Below are positions 44,291 to 55,105 of a stretch of 64,000 nucleotides of DNA, one piece after another. Positions within the stretch are counted from its first letter, which is position 1. Each line of letters opens with the position of its first letter. The notes below the pieces were generated by a model that was given only the letters and a program-made list of their open reading frames with translations, did not search any database and was not told the DNA's origin. The DNA is from Mermis nigrescens. Lineage: Eukaryota > Nematoda > Enoplea > Mermithida > Mermithidae. Made by a program: the position numbers and the translations under genes. Location of the stretch: contig JAVLUZ010000728.1 in assembly GCA_036768485.1 (NCBI GenBank), forward strand, positions 304,744 to 368,743. The letters are read 5' to 3'.

Positions 44291-44895
44291 GGTGAAGCGA
44301 CCATCCCAATTCTCCAACTGTCTTAATTTTTCGACCGGTGCTATAAGAAGTCATTTTTTGACTCACAAGATTCGCGATTCATTAAAGTCAAGCCCGGTTC
44401 AGAAGTATAAATCGGCGATATCGCCGACATCGCCGACACTTTTTCCCGGTTCAGAAGTACTCCGATTTTCCCGATTTTTGTCGGCGATATCGCCGATTCT
44501 TACGACTTTCCAATTTTTTGTCGGCGATATCGCCGATTCTTACGACTTTTCCGATTTTGTCGGCGATATCGCCGATTCTTACGATTTTCCCGATTTTTGA
44601 TAGGCGATATCGCCGACTTTCCCGATTTTTGTCGGCGATGTCGCCGACTAAAATCGTAAGAATAGGAACCTATCCTATTTTTCTACGATATCGCCGATTT
44701 TTGGTGCATTGAAGTATGCGCTAGGTATGCAGTTGTCCACTTAAGCACGCAGCTGTTCATGAAGATCATCATAAAGTATATAGAGGTACCACCAATTTAG
44801 GTGCCTGCTACATGACAAATACGTATTTTTAGCTGCGAGTAAGGAAAAACTATACTGTTCACTATCTTACGTCATGAATTTTAATTAGCTGATAC

Positions 44896-46208
44896 CATAG
44901 GTGGGCAGCACCGAAATTCTGGTGGGTGGGGGTGAAAGAAATTTCAAAGGTCAAAAAAATGGTCTTAAAAGTGGTCGTTGCGCGAAAAAAACACCATTTT
45001 TTCGACGTTTCTCATCAAGCTCTATCCAATTGTAAATACAGAGCTGCCCTATGTGTACATGAATCAACATAGGACGGGTGTATTTGCCTTCGAGAGTTAC
45101 TTAGGTACGTAGGTACTTAAGTCTACGCTTAGCGCTGGCCCCGATCGCGCAGCCCTGGATAGCTTTCGATCTTTGGACCCTCACAGACCTTACGGCTTCG
45201 ATCCCCTCAGCCCTAATATTGCTGGCCGCTTTTCGTCGGGTGATCTCAGCAGCTACGCCCTAAGACCTAAGGCTACCTACCTAATCTCGGAATTTGCCGC
45301 GGAGGTCAGTTGACCTATCTCAAGCTCAAGTTGAATATTTAACTTATTTTCTAATCAGTGCCTGATTCGAAATGTTTTTGGTTCCTAATACGTGTAGCAC
45401 AATAGACTATGAAAACAACAACATCGAGCTCTAGTCTGATCAATCATCCTTAAAAATTAGATAATATTTTTGATCAATTTTTGGTTTGAGAAATGAATTA
45501 AGATTTCCAAATAGCATAAGCAAACATATGGGATTTACCTATCCGTCCACTCTGATGAGTTGAAATCCTCGACGTAGGAGTGGCCGACCTAACCCTCGGT
45601 ATAACCAAAAACCCCTGGGTAGGTTTTCTCTATTTTATTTCGAACGAAGAATCCACGGCCTGTAGCCGGACAACCAAATAAAGCAAAAAGAAAAACGAAA
45701 ACGTACGGACTATACACATCGTACGGTGGCCAACGAGACTGCCAACAACACTAACTACATTGGCCTCAAGAGACCATTACAGTAAAATAAACGAAGATCA
45801 AATTAACATAATACTGATACACTTTTATCTCAGATCGAATGTTCTCGATTACTACAAGCGGTATGCATTAAACAATTACTATTATCATACACTTAACTCT
45901 ATGCTACCGGACAAGTATCTTAATGTTTTTATTATTGAAAATTGGGGAAATAATGGGAAGACCGAAGGCATAGCCCACAGTACACTATCGTAGATAGCTA
46001 CTAGTATTGGCTATGTTATGGCTACCGCGAACTGCTAAGGCAAGTTCGCCTACACGTGTAACTCTCGCAGTTACACAATGGCATCGAAAAGTCGCTGAAA
46101 AAGCGAAAAAAATTTTCAAAATTTGAATTCTGGGGGGTATTTTGATTTCTGGGGGGGTATTTAAACTTCTGGGGGGGTGCATACCCCCAAACCCCCCGCC
46201 CATGTGTG
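44896..46208 (+). mobile_element. hAT-MITE family H copy, split by a solo LTR
   Basis: It starts CATAGGTGGGCAGCACCG and ends CCGCCCATGTGTG, with a perfect 8-bp duplication GCTGATAC at 44888-44895 and 46209-46216. Removing the inserted LTR and its duplicated 4 bp leaves about 264 bp, which aligns with the uninterrupted copy at 53131-53385. No ORF. The 8-bp TSD and the CA...TGGGC ends point to hAT. Confidence 0.85.
45031..46075 (-). repeat. Solo LTR related to the gypsy element
   Basis: 1045 bp, TGTAAATACAGAGC...CGCAGTTACA, with a 4-bp duplication CAAT (45027-45030 and 46076-46079). Blocks shared with the 20190/32570 LTRs include CTTAGCGCTGG, GGTCAGTTGACCTAT and AACATCGAGCTCTAG against AACTAAGAGCTCTAG. 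Overall similarity is moderate, so it is from a sister subfamily. Recombination between LTRs would have removed the interior. Orientation is the same as the full element. Confidence 0.85.
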
Positions 46209-47309
46209 GCTGATACTCAACTGACTTCTGCACATATAAGCAAACATTTTTCCTGAAGTCCCTTTTTGGGCTTAAAAACAAAGGGTACGCGTTAAAATGA
46301 CCGTTTTTCGATGTTTCTCACGATGCTCTTTCTTTCTAGACTATAAAAATTAAAAATTTTCAAAAAATTGGACAAAAATGAAGAAAACATAGTCAAAAAA
46401 GCCAATCGGCGCGAAGCTCCGAAAAAATTGGCGATTTTGATGCTAAAGATTGCTAAAAACTTTCAAAGGTTTTTGCGAAAAAGTACCGATCCTGGGCGGG
46501 TGAAAAATTTTTCGCGGGGGTTGAAAATGTTTTTGCGGTCAGGGGGTGGGGTGAAAACCATCCTGATAATCGATCTGACTAGAATTTGTGTATGTTCTGC
46601 TGCGCTGGTCATTATGTATGCACCTATTGCCGACTTTTCCGATTTTAGTCGGCGATATCGCCGACTTTCCCGATTTTTCTCGGCGATATCGCCGATTCTT
46701 ACGATTTTCCCGATTTTTAGTCGGCGATATCGCCGACTTTCCCGACTTTCGTCGGCGATATCGCCGACTTTCCCGATTTTTGTCGGCGATATCGGCAACT
46801 TTCCCGACTGAATCGGTAAAATCGGCGATATCGCCAACAAAAATCGGCGATATCGCCGACTTTTACGTCTGAACCGGGCTTCAGTGTCCGGCAAGTCGTG
46901 AAGTAAAATTCATCGTCTTGAAACTGTATGGCAAAATACACCGCCAAAAGGAAACAAAAAATGGATGGAGAAAACATAAAAAAAGTTGAAATTATGGGCT
47001 AAGCATCGAAGATAATCCATCCTGTAACGGTTAACGCTCTGGGAGTAAAATAAGTTTGTAGTGTAAACTTTATACATTAACAATAAATAAATCGCCCAAC
47101 TTCAACTAATTTTTGCTTCCCTTTCTCACTGAGCAAATATTCGAGCGGCATGACAACAGGATCAACAAAAACTACTGGAATAAACAGACAGAAATCGAAG
47201 AGTGACCTCTTGACTCCAGAAGTTTAAAGTATCTAGTTTTTCTTATTTGTTTACAAAACAAATTGAACATTACAACAAAAAATTGCACATATTTTTCTTA
47301 ATGTGCCCA

Positions 47310-47420
47310 CACAATGAAGTTGCTGACGATGAATTTACTTACGATGAATTTTACCCGATAATGAATTATGAAACGATGAATTTGCCACGATGAATTTTCT
47401 CACGATGAATTTTTCGTAAA
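47310..47420. repeat. Short array of ACGATGAATTT units
   Basis: About six units spaced 14-19 bp apart (GACGATGAATTTACTT, CACGATGAATTTTCTC and similar). The arrangement recalls the ends of the element at 38151-39235, whose unit is ACAATTAATCGC, but no matching opposite end was found. It may be one end of a broken element. Confidence 0.6.
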
Positions 47421-47566
47421 TTGCAACAGTCCCGTTTCTCTGTCCATCTCAGTTCTCAGACCGTCCCGACTTTTCGACCACACAACTGTTTTTGATACCC
47501 AACATTTTCATTTATTTTCTACATTCTTCTGCTTATCCGATTCATTTTATCTTGATTTGTACACCA

Positions 47567-47700
47567 CCGTAATGTTACGGTGTATAACATGGATACTAAG
47601 AAGCTAAATATATTTAGTCATGTACATAACATATTATATATTTGCATATCTATATATAGTTAGCCTCTTAGTATCAGTATTTAACACCGTAACATTACGG
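47567..47700. mobile_element. 134-bp palindromic MITE
   Basis: Both ends are CCGTAAnnTTACGG palindromes (CCGTAATGTTACGG and CCGTAACATTACGG). Inside them GATACTAAGAAGCTAA pairs with TTAGCCTCTTAGTATC across an AT-rich loop. No target duplication could be fixed. Confidence 0.65.
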
Positions 47701-47980
47701 CATAAAGAACGAAGATAATTTCAAATTAGATTAGGTGAAGAATAGGAAGAACAATGTAATAAATGAATAAAATTGATAGGTATCAAAAGCAGTCAACGTG
47801 GTCAAAGAATCGGGATTGACGGAGAATTGAGACGGACAGAGAAAGGAAACGTCGGCGAATCAGGCATTCCGTGCGTTTTAAAAATAGTTTTTTATAGCAC
47901 AGGTCGGAAAACAAAGACAGTCAGAGAAATGGAATGGTTGGCAATACATGTAACAAGGGAGATGAGGGACCACCATAGGT

Positions 47981-48120
47981 GGGCAGCACCAAAATTCTGG
48001 GGGAGGGTGAAGAAACTTTCAAAGGTAAAAAAATGATCTTAAAAGTGGTCGTATGGTCTCACGCCCACGTGTGGTGGGGACTTTTCCCACGCCAACGTGT
48101 GGTGGGGACTTTGGGAAAAA
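47981..48120. repeat. Partial hAT-MITE family H at the edge of the MSP duplication
   Basis: GTGGGCAGCACCAAAATTCT followed by TTTCAAAGGTAAAAAAATG is the family H left half. It also stands at 37737-37860, at the same edge of the other duplicated segment. It may have taken part in the duplication. Confidence 0.5.
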
Positions 48121-48169
48121 GATCGATTTTTTGTAAATGATGGTAATATTAAGACCATGAAAGGAAATG

Positions 48170-49126
48170 TCATTTCAAGAAAATGATTGAAATAGAACAA
48201 AATCTGAGAACGAATATAAGTAATTATTACTGCTTATAGCGTTTTACCAATTTAAAAGTATCCTAGCAGGTAAAAGTTCTATGACTCCTAGATCAGGCTA
48301 ACCACAGACCGTAAATGCTAAGCAAACAAACTGTGACTGGGCACTTCGTATTCCTGATCATACTATGTTGATGAAAGTCCTTACCGTAATGGAATTTTCC
48401 TCGTAAAAGCTTCTTTATTCTTCCACAATTCTTTGTTATCTTTAGTTTCTTGCGCGGAAGCAAGCATCAGTAGAATCGTTTTCGACTTTTCGTCGAGTAA
48501 GGTTTTCGGTCCAATAGCACCAACTACTACCTTAAAAACCGAAAATTGAACTAGCTACTTTAACTAGAATGATTGCCATAAAAATCATTTATTCTCATTT
48601 TTTACACTTCCCCAACATTGTAGTTATTAATTATCATTCGAAATTTAAGAGCATAATTAACAAAGCCTTTTAAATTTCGTTGACCTGAAAGCTAGTGTAG
48701 GTACTTTAAATGGCCGAAGCTCTGTTAGAGCCAAACAATACATTGTATATACATCTGTGCAGTTATCCATTTTTTCACATAAAGGTTTAATTTACATATA
48801 TAATTCACCATCTAACAGGCAGGCATGTATTGTGTGCATCTTTCATATTCGCGATTATCTATAAAAATATGCATGTATATGTAGGTACACATACCTATAA
48901 TAAAATGATACACTGAACTTACGTTTAGAATTTGGACCTGGTTCGTGGACATGATTCCTCCGTCAGGATTACAAGTAATCAAATTGTTTGGAACTTGGAT
49001 CTTAAATGCCACGGGGAAGTTAGCTCTATTGTGTATAAACAATTTCGTTTTGAGCTCAAGGGATGAATCTTCTTCAACTAGTAACAAAAGCTCTTCCGGG
49101 AACAGGTCAATGCTTATGTAAGACAT
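48170..49126 (-). CDS. MSP-like gene B, three exons, 127 aa
   Basis: Proposed exons are 49126-48923 (68 codons), 48530-48385 and 48203-48170, with donors GTAAGT and GTAAGG and acceptors TTTTTAAG and TTCTCAG at the same places and phases (0 and 2) as gene A. The predicted 127 aa is the usual MSP length. Exon 1 reads MSYISIDLFPEELLLLVEED, KTKLFIHNRANFPVAFKI and LITCNPDGGIMSTNQVQILN. Exon 2 is almost the same as in gene A. Intron 2 is only 181 bp because the transposon is absent. By hand count exon 1 proteins share about 26 of 67 residues, while exon 2 proteins share 44 of 48. Likely a cytosolic MSP-fold protein; whether it is sperm-specific cannot be told from sequence. Confidence 0.75.
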
Positions 49127-49249
49127 TGCGACAGTGCCGGAAGTAAAAACAGGAGAAACGGAACAGTGCTTACGTAAATTATGATATTATGATAAATTAT
49201 GTATTGCAAAGTGTATTTATGCGTAAGTGGTTTAAACTGATTGATATTA

Positions 49250-49700
49250 TATAGGCTCGTTTAGATGATTTGCTAGTGCATAGAGTCATTTGTAGCCGAG
49301 AATCTAGTCTGTTTCATTTATTCGAGAGCTTTTTAGTCAATTTTTTTAAGGGCTACAGTAAGCGAAACAAGGCGAATTACTGTAATTCGGCAGATCAGCT
49401 CAGTCAAGGCGAGTGGCTGGATTTCTTCCATTTTTAATGCACTAATCTGCCCGTATCCAACCCAGCCTTTCATCCCTCCGGGGTCGATAAATGGGAAGCT
49501 GCACCTGTGTGGCGAAGGTTAAGCCCTTGGGAGTCGCGACCCCTTGCGGTATCTCAGCGAGAAACACGTCTCTGACGTGCGGGTATTACTCAAAATGTGG
49601 GTGAAAAGCCCGTCTTTTAACCTTTAACTTTTTAATCTGCCCGAATAAATTTAATTTAGGCACTTAATCAATGCTGGGACATCCTACAGTAAGTGTGCTA
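49250..49700. other. Spacer, no gene seen
   Basis: AT-rich DNA lying upstream of MSP gene B. There are repeated GAATTACTGTAATTCGG-like short palindromes but no coding signal. Confidence 0.35.
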
Positions 49701-49709
49701 AACAAAAAG

Positions 49710-49782
49710 CTGTCGGCTGGAATCGAACCCGGTTTGCTTCGACCACAAGCAGAGGTTTTACCACTGAGCTATGCGGGAGCCC
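49710..49782 (-). pseudogene. tRNA-like sequence (Thr-type anticodon), probably pseudogene or SINE head
   Basis: The minus strand has an A box TAGCTCAGTGGTA, a perfect anticodon stem TGCTT/AAGCA around a 7-nt loop GTGGTCG (anticodon GGT) and a B box GGTTCGATTCC. Only part of the T stem pairs and I cannot form an acceptor stem with the flanks, so a functional tRNA is doubtful. Confidence 0.55.
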
Positions 49783-50139
49783 GCGACGTTTCTTAACATC
49801 TTAGTCTATTGTGTTTAAAGTGTCAACTAAGGATAAGTTGAATGCTCGATTCTTATCTTTAAGTTAATTGATCTGCTGGATGACGAGAATAAATTATGCC
49901 GAAAAAATGTTATTGAAAAACCCTTCTTTACTACATAGCTATAGTCAGATCTAGCGACCTAAAGTAAATAAGAAAGAAGGGATTACTGTAACCTCCGAAA
50001 ACATTTACTGAAAAAACTCTCGGATAAATGAAACAGACTATATTCTCTGCTTCATCCAACTTCTTCACTACCCAACAGTATATGTCCATCGAGCACTTGA
50101 GACTTCTTTAAAGTATGCTGATTGGAAAGTAAAACAATT

Positions 50140-50555
50140 TACCCAATTGGCAATAAGCGGATTTTTAGGAGTAACTGCCGTTGAGATTCGCATTCTCGGT
50201 CCCGATGACCTGTCGCTGTCGTGAAATTTGGTCTATCGGTAGGTCTTGGTACCAGATAAAAATGCGTTAAGTAAAAGTTTACAAAAATGTTCATAGCAAG
50301 CATCAAAGTTCCGGGTTATGAATTTTTGCGAAAAATGACTGCTTCCGAATATTTTTAATAACTTTAACAATACTCGTTCATTTTTCATGAAATTTCAATT
50401 ACTTTATAGAAAAATGGACATTCTACTTGCTGATGGAAGTTATTTTGTAGTAGTCTCCATTTCAACACATGATATTGAGGCTTATTTGAAAAATTTTGTT
50501 GTCGAACTTTAGTCGTATTTTTAGATCTGTAAACGGATCGTTACAACAACAAAAA
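50140..50555 (+). repeat. Left arm of a 0.4-kb inverted duplication
   Basis: Contains CGATGACCTGTCG, GCAAGCATCAAAGTTCCGGG, CATTCTACTTGCTGATGGAA and GTAAACGGATCGTTACAACA. All of these appear inverted and slightly diverged at 54676-55105. No ORF. Confidence 0.75.
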
Positions 50556-50705
50556 TAGACTAATTAAATAGAGAAAATCTCGCTGACTCTAGCACACATT
50601 TTAAATTTTATGCACGGTTTACCGTTCTTTTTTCATGCCAATTTTTGAACATGTCGAGGAATGCGTTGTACTTAAACATTAGGTAGGTATTTAAGGAATG
50701 TTCGC

Positions 50706-51121
50706 CACACCTGGACGTGTGGGGGGTTCGGGGAGGTATGCAGGGTCGTAGCTCTGGGGGGAATGGGGGTCAGAACCTCCAACCCAAAATTCAGAAAAAT
50801 AAGATTTTTTAAACGTTATTTTATGCTATTTTTAGCCTTTTTGGGCTTGGCCCTCCCAAAATTGGTGTTGGATCCCCCAAAATAGGACGGCCAGCTACGT
50901 GCCTGAGGGTATGCATCCCCCCTAGAAACCAAAATACCCCACAGAATTCAATTTTTAAATTTTCTTTGTTTTTTCGCAATTTTTTTATGCCAATGGATAG
51001 TGCTCGATGAGGAATGTTGAAAAATTGAGTTTTTTTTCGCCATACCACCATTTTTAAGGGCATTTTTTGACCTTTGAAAAATCTTGCAGTCTCCCCAGAA
51101 TTTTGGTGCTGCCCACGTATG
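50706..51121 (-). mobile_element. hAT-MITE family H copy with a nested 165-bp element
   Basis: The left end CACACCTGGACGTGTGG and right end TTGGTGCTGCCCACGTATG are the family H ends, inverted. The flanks ATGTTCGC and CTATTCAC match at 5 of 8 positions. A smaller element, 50741-50905, interrupts it. It starts CAGGGTCGTAGCTC and ends with the inverse of CAGGCACGTAGCTGG, flanked by GAGGTATG and AGGGTATG. Confidence 0.7.
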
Positions 51122-51543
51122 CTATTCACCTCTTATTTGAGCAAAGATTGGCATCTATCTACTATATGTATATTTGTGAAAGTTTGTTTGTATGTCCGGG
51201 GTTGGCTCCGGCCCCATAACACTTGGTGGGCTGACGTTTTGGCCCGAGCTCAGCCTACCGGCTGGGGGTGTAGTATCGATTTTGAAATTTTGACAAACGC
51301 ACCCATTGGCCCTGGACAGGGAGGGAGTGGGGTTTGGCCCCTGTGCTATAAGCTCACGATTTCGGGAGATGACCGATTTTTTGCTATTTTTTCAAAACGT
51401 AGTTTATACTGTTTGTATAGGGATACCCCGGCCAAGGGGAGCATGCCTGGCGACACTATGTACATTGTTATATGTTATAGCATCGGTCGGCACTGTGAAA
51501 CATCAAAATACGGGTTTAACCAAATAATGCTATAACATGGGCA

Positions 51544-51900
51544 ATTTTATAAGATAGGCATGGTATGAGATACTATGTGCAACAAGATAGGCAATGCTAT
51601 AAGCTAGGACGTGATATAAGATACCCTGTGCTACAAGATAGGCAATACTATACGATAGGACGTGATATAAGATACCCCGTGCTACAAGATAGGCAATGCT
51701 ATAAGATAGAACGTTATAAAAGATACCCCGCGCTACAAGATAGGCAATGCTATAAGATAGGAAGTGATATAAGATACCCCGAGCTGCAAGATAGGTAATG
51801 TTATAAGATAGTATGGGATATAAGATACCCTGTGCTACGAGATAGGCAATGCTATAAGATAGGTGTGATATAGATACCCTGTCTGTGCCATAACATGCAG
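51544..51900 (+). repeat. 51-bp tandem repeat, about seven units, within the Helitron
   Basis: AAGATAGGCAATGCTATAAG recurs at 51-bp steps (51584, 51635, 51686 and on). Because 51 is a multiple of three, a 77-codon frame stays open through it. That frame is not taken as a gene. Confidence 0.85.
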
Positions 51901-51969
51901 TGATATAAGATAGGAGATACCATCAGCTATAACATATGAGTGATATGAGATATCACGTGATATATGACA

Positions 51970-52300
51970 CCCTTTGCTACAACAAATAAAAAAATTTTAA
52001 AACATCAAAAATATGGTTTGACCAAAAAAATTTTCCAAAACATCCTAAAACATCAAAAATATGGTTTGACGAAAAAAATTTTCCAAAACATCCTAAAACA
52101 TCAAAAAATATGAGTTTTATTAAAAGAATTTCCAGAACATCCCAGAACATCAAAAATATGATTATGGCTAAACAATTTTCAAAACCATTCTGTAACGTCA
52201 AAAAATATGGATTCGATCAAAAAAATGGTTGACAAAAGACATTTTAAAAAAATCCAAAAAATAAAATATGGTTTATACGAACAATTTTTTTAGAAATATC
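51970..52300 (+). repeat. About 50-bp tandem repeat (CATCAAAAATATGGTTTGAC), about six units, within the Helitron
   Basis: Units share AACATCCTAAAACATCAAAA, ATATGGTTTGACCAAAAAAA and TTTTCCAAAAC, decaying toward the right. Confidence 0.8.
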
Positions 52301-52402
52301 CCAAAAACATCAAAAGTCTTGAAAAATAAAAAATACAAGAGACATATCAATTCCATATAGCTGTCAGACCTAAGTTTGGGCAACGCCGGGCAGCTCAACT
52401 AG

Positions 52403-53083
52403 TATCTGTAATAATTCCTTTTGTGAATAAAAACCACACGCTAAAAACAAAATTTTTTAGCAGATGCGCAGTCAGTGAGACCGTGTCATAAACTTATAAA
52501 TAAAGTTTATAATAAAGTTGACAGACCCCAGAATAGTTTACCCTTAGTAGAATTCGGCGTTTTGACCAAAATCTTATCAGAACCTGTTAAACATGTAATG
52601 TGAAACACGTAGCTACGAATGTTGCCTACATATTTTCATTTCTTTAAAATAATCTGGAATAACATCAAAAGCCCGCTCGTTTTATTTTGATTCTTTTACT
52701 AATGCTACTTATAGAAAATATGGAAGCAATCATAGGCAGCAAAAACATTCTGGGGGTCCGGTCCAATGGGGCCAAGTGAATAAGAAAGGTATCTAAAATT
52801 CGATTCTGATGAAGTCTTCCGTGAATCATCGATTTGGGGGTCCAGTCCAGATTCCCCACAACTATGTTTTTTCTGGAAGGCATCGAGTTTTCAACTGACA
52901 TTTGATGTGCGATGCTGACAAAATAAATCAGAAATTTTTTCTAAATGCCCACCCTCGCATCGTATCGTTTAGGATGTTTTAAATCGTCTATGAAGCTCAT
53001 TTTTAGATAATCAAGGTATGACATTTTTAACCTGTCAGATTTCTCTAGAATGTGGCTGCCCATGTTTTATATGTTTTATACTT
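52403..53083. other. Spacer with a partial family H repeat
   Basis: No gene seen. CATAGGCAGCAAAAACATTC at 52731-52750 is a family H left end. GGGGGTCCGGTCCAATGGGG and GGGGGTCCAGTCCAGATTCC form a local repeat at 52753 and 52836. Confidence 0.4.
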
Positions 53084-53092
53084 ATATACAGA

Positions 53093-53586
53093 CATGTAAC
53101 GGCTCAAAATTTAGAATAGGGGGTCCCTGGCATACGTCGGCAGCAAGCAAATTCTGGGGGGGGGTGCAAGATTTGTTGAAGGTCAAAAAAGGGCCTTAAA
53201 AATTGTGGTATGGCGAAAAAACACAATTTTTTGACGTTTCTCATCGAGCACTATCCATTGGCATCATAAATTGCGAAAAAAAACGAAAAAAAATTTTAAA
53301 ATTGAATTCTGGGGGTATTTTGATTTCTGGGGGGGTATTTTGGTTTCTGGGGGTGCATACCCCCAAACCCCCACGCCCAGGTGTGGTCCCCGGCCACTTT
53401 TTAAGGGGGAGGGGTAGCTGACCTCCGATTTTTGGCCAAAAACGGTCGAAAAAGCAGCTAAAAACGGCCAAAGAATTCGATTTTTTCTCAAAATCCAGGA
53501 ACGGAGCGAAAATTTCCTGGGCTTTGGGGGATGGAAGGGACAGCCAACTTTGGATAGAAGGATTCCATTAAACCTCCCGTTACATG
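53093..53586. mobile_element. B-family element, copy 2, carrying a nested hAT-MITE
   Basis: The terminal inverted repeat is CATGTAACGG / CCGTTACATG, with 9-bp flanks ATATACAGA (53084-53092) and ACATACAGA (53587-53595), one mismatch. A 9-bp TSD is MULE-like. The body matches 44055-44290 once the nested element at 53131-53385 is removed. Confidence 0.75.
53131..53385 (+). mobile_element. hAT-MITE family H, complete 255-bp copy
   Basis: It starts CATACGTCGGCAGCAAGC and ends CCACGCCCAGGTGTG. It is flanked by GTCCCTGG (53123-53130) and GTCCCCGG (53386-53393). The uninterrupted B element at 44055 has the single site, confirming the boundaries. Confidence 0.85.
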
Positions 53587-53816
53587 ACATACAGATAAGT
53601 GCATACCTATACTATCTGATTTTTTGTCCATTTTGACGATATTTATTGTGGTATAATGTATGTATGTATGTAAGCGTCACTGGCTTAACTATTTTTCCAT
53701 CTCTTCAAAGGATCGAAGCGAAAAATGAAAGAGCGGAACTACAACTAAAAAAACTGATTATTTAATTACGTTAACTTGATTCTGTTATACAAAGCCTTGT
53801 GCATAAAGGTACCTAC

Positions 53817-54079
53817 CACATGTGGGCGTGGAGGGGAGTTGGGGGATATGCACCTCCAGAAGTTCAAACCCTCACCCAGAAACCAAAATATATACACACA
53901 GAATTCAATTTTTGAAAATCTTTTCTCGCGTATTTTTGAATGCCAATGGATAGTTCTCGATGAGAAACGTTGAAAAATGGTGTTTTTATCGCCATAACAC
54001 CATTTGTAAGACCATTTTTGACCTTTGAAAAATTTTGCACCCATTACCCCTCCTAAAGTTTCGGTGCTGCTCACCTATG
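53817..54079 (-). mobile_element. hAT-MITE family H, inverted copy
   Basis: It starts CACATGTGGGCGTGGAGG and ends TTCGGTGCTGCTCACCTATG. The flanks GTACCTAC and GAGGCTAC match at 5 of 8 positions, so this is an older insertion. Confidence 0.7.
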
Positions 54080-54675
54080 GAGGCTACCATTTTTTCATTC
54101 AATTACAGAGGCGGTTTGAGTTGAAGCAACAATCACAAAACAGTCATAACACTTGATAATTATGCATGTGAAGTTTTTTACGCAAAACCTTATTACAGTA
54201 GGCTAACTAGAACAGCTTTTTGTGGCTGTCCGATTAAGCGCTGAAAATAGATTTCCACGCTGAGGATTTTGCGAAATACTCGTAGACGATCATATAATTC
54301 GTGAAAAGTAATTTGCAATCAATACTATGTACATGTACAGCATTTCTTAGTCCCGCATGACTAAAGCTAGGTCGATCCAAATCCTAGCACAGTTTTTGGT
54401 GTTGATCAAAGAATTGGCCCAGTAAACTCTTAGAGTTGGTTTCCCAAAATTTCGCGACCAGCTCAAACTAAAATACACCAAGTTGCCACACTAAATAAAA
54501 TCATTAAGCAGTTCATTACTCGATCTGCACATACGAGTGCATAGGTACCAAGCCTGTTGTCTATGACACTTTGAAAAAATTAGCATTTAAAAAGAACCAT
54601 TAACCTGGCATAAAATTTGAAACATGTTTTTAAATCAGTGAGATTTTTTCTATCTAAAAAATCTATTCTCTTTGT
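54080..54675. other. Spacer, no gene seen
   Basis: AT-rich DNA without a recognisable gene between the MITE and the right arm of the inverted duplication. Confidence 0.35.
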
Positions 54676-55105
54676 TGTAACGACCCGTTTACAGGTCTAA
54701 AAATGCGACTGAAGTTGGATAATAAAATTTTTAAAGAAGCCTCAAATACCATGTGTTGAAATAAAGACAACTACAAAATAACTTCCATTAGCAAGTAGAA
54801 TGTCTATTTTTCTATAGAGTAATTAAAATTTCATGAAAAACGAACAAATATTGATGGAGTTATTAAAATTATTCGGAAACAGACATTTTTCGCAAAAATT
54901 GAAAACCCGGAACTTTGATGCTTGCTATAAAAGCCCAGGAGCATTTATGTTAAGTTTTACTTAACACATATTCATCTGATGCCAAGGCCTACCGATGGGC
55001 AAAATTTCATTTGTTTTTGCGACAGGTCATCGGAACCGTACGGCAGTTGCTCATAAATCACAAGTGTTATTCCGATTTGTACCTTCATTTTAGATCTTAT
55101 CCAAT
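54676..55105 (-). repeat. Right arm of the 0.4-kb inverted duplication
   Basis: The complement of 50140-50555, with TGTTGTAACGACCCGTTTAC, TTCCATTAGCAAGTAGAATG, CCCGGAACTTTGATGCTTGC and CGACAGGTCATCGG. Small indels separate the arms. Confidence 0.75.

Larger units (their letters stand above)
44390..46881. mobile_element. Second Foldback-like element with GATATC-palindrome arms
   Basis: The ends are AAGCCCGGTTCAGAAGTATA and the complement of ACGTCTGAACCGGGCTT. The arms (44390-44700, 46615-46881) consist of repeated TCGGCGATATCGCCGA palindromes spaced by TTCTTACGATTTTCCCGATT. Each unit can pair with itself as well as with the other arm. The interior of about 1.9 kb holds a hAT-MITE that is split by a solo LTR, plus a diverged repeat at 46270-46560. 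No transposase and no convincing target duplication were found, so the class is inferred from structure alone. Confidence 0.65.
51154..52402 (+). mobile_element. Non-autonomous Helitron
   Basis: It begins after A with TCTATCTACTATATGTATAT, then GTGAAAGTTTGTTTGTATGT, a start common in animal Helitrons. It ends GGGCAACGCCGGGCAGCTCA followed by ACTAG, with T next, fitting insertion between A and T without duplication. The 3' hairpin upstream of CTAG is partly decayed. There is no Rep/helicase ORF. Two tandem arrays make up much of the interior (51544-51900 and 51970-52300). Confidence 0.75.

Noticed and set aside
51565..51798. 77-codon ORF with a 17-residue repeat
   Set aside because: The 51-bp tandem repeat is a multiple of three, which keeps a frame open by chance.
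53701..53763. Possible terminal coding exon (coiled-coil-like RIEAKNERAELQLKKLII then stop after an AG)
   Set aside because: Only about 20 codons, no partner exon and no homology recognised.
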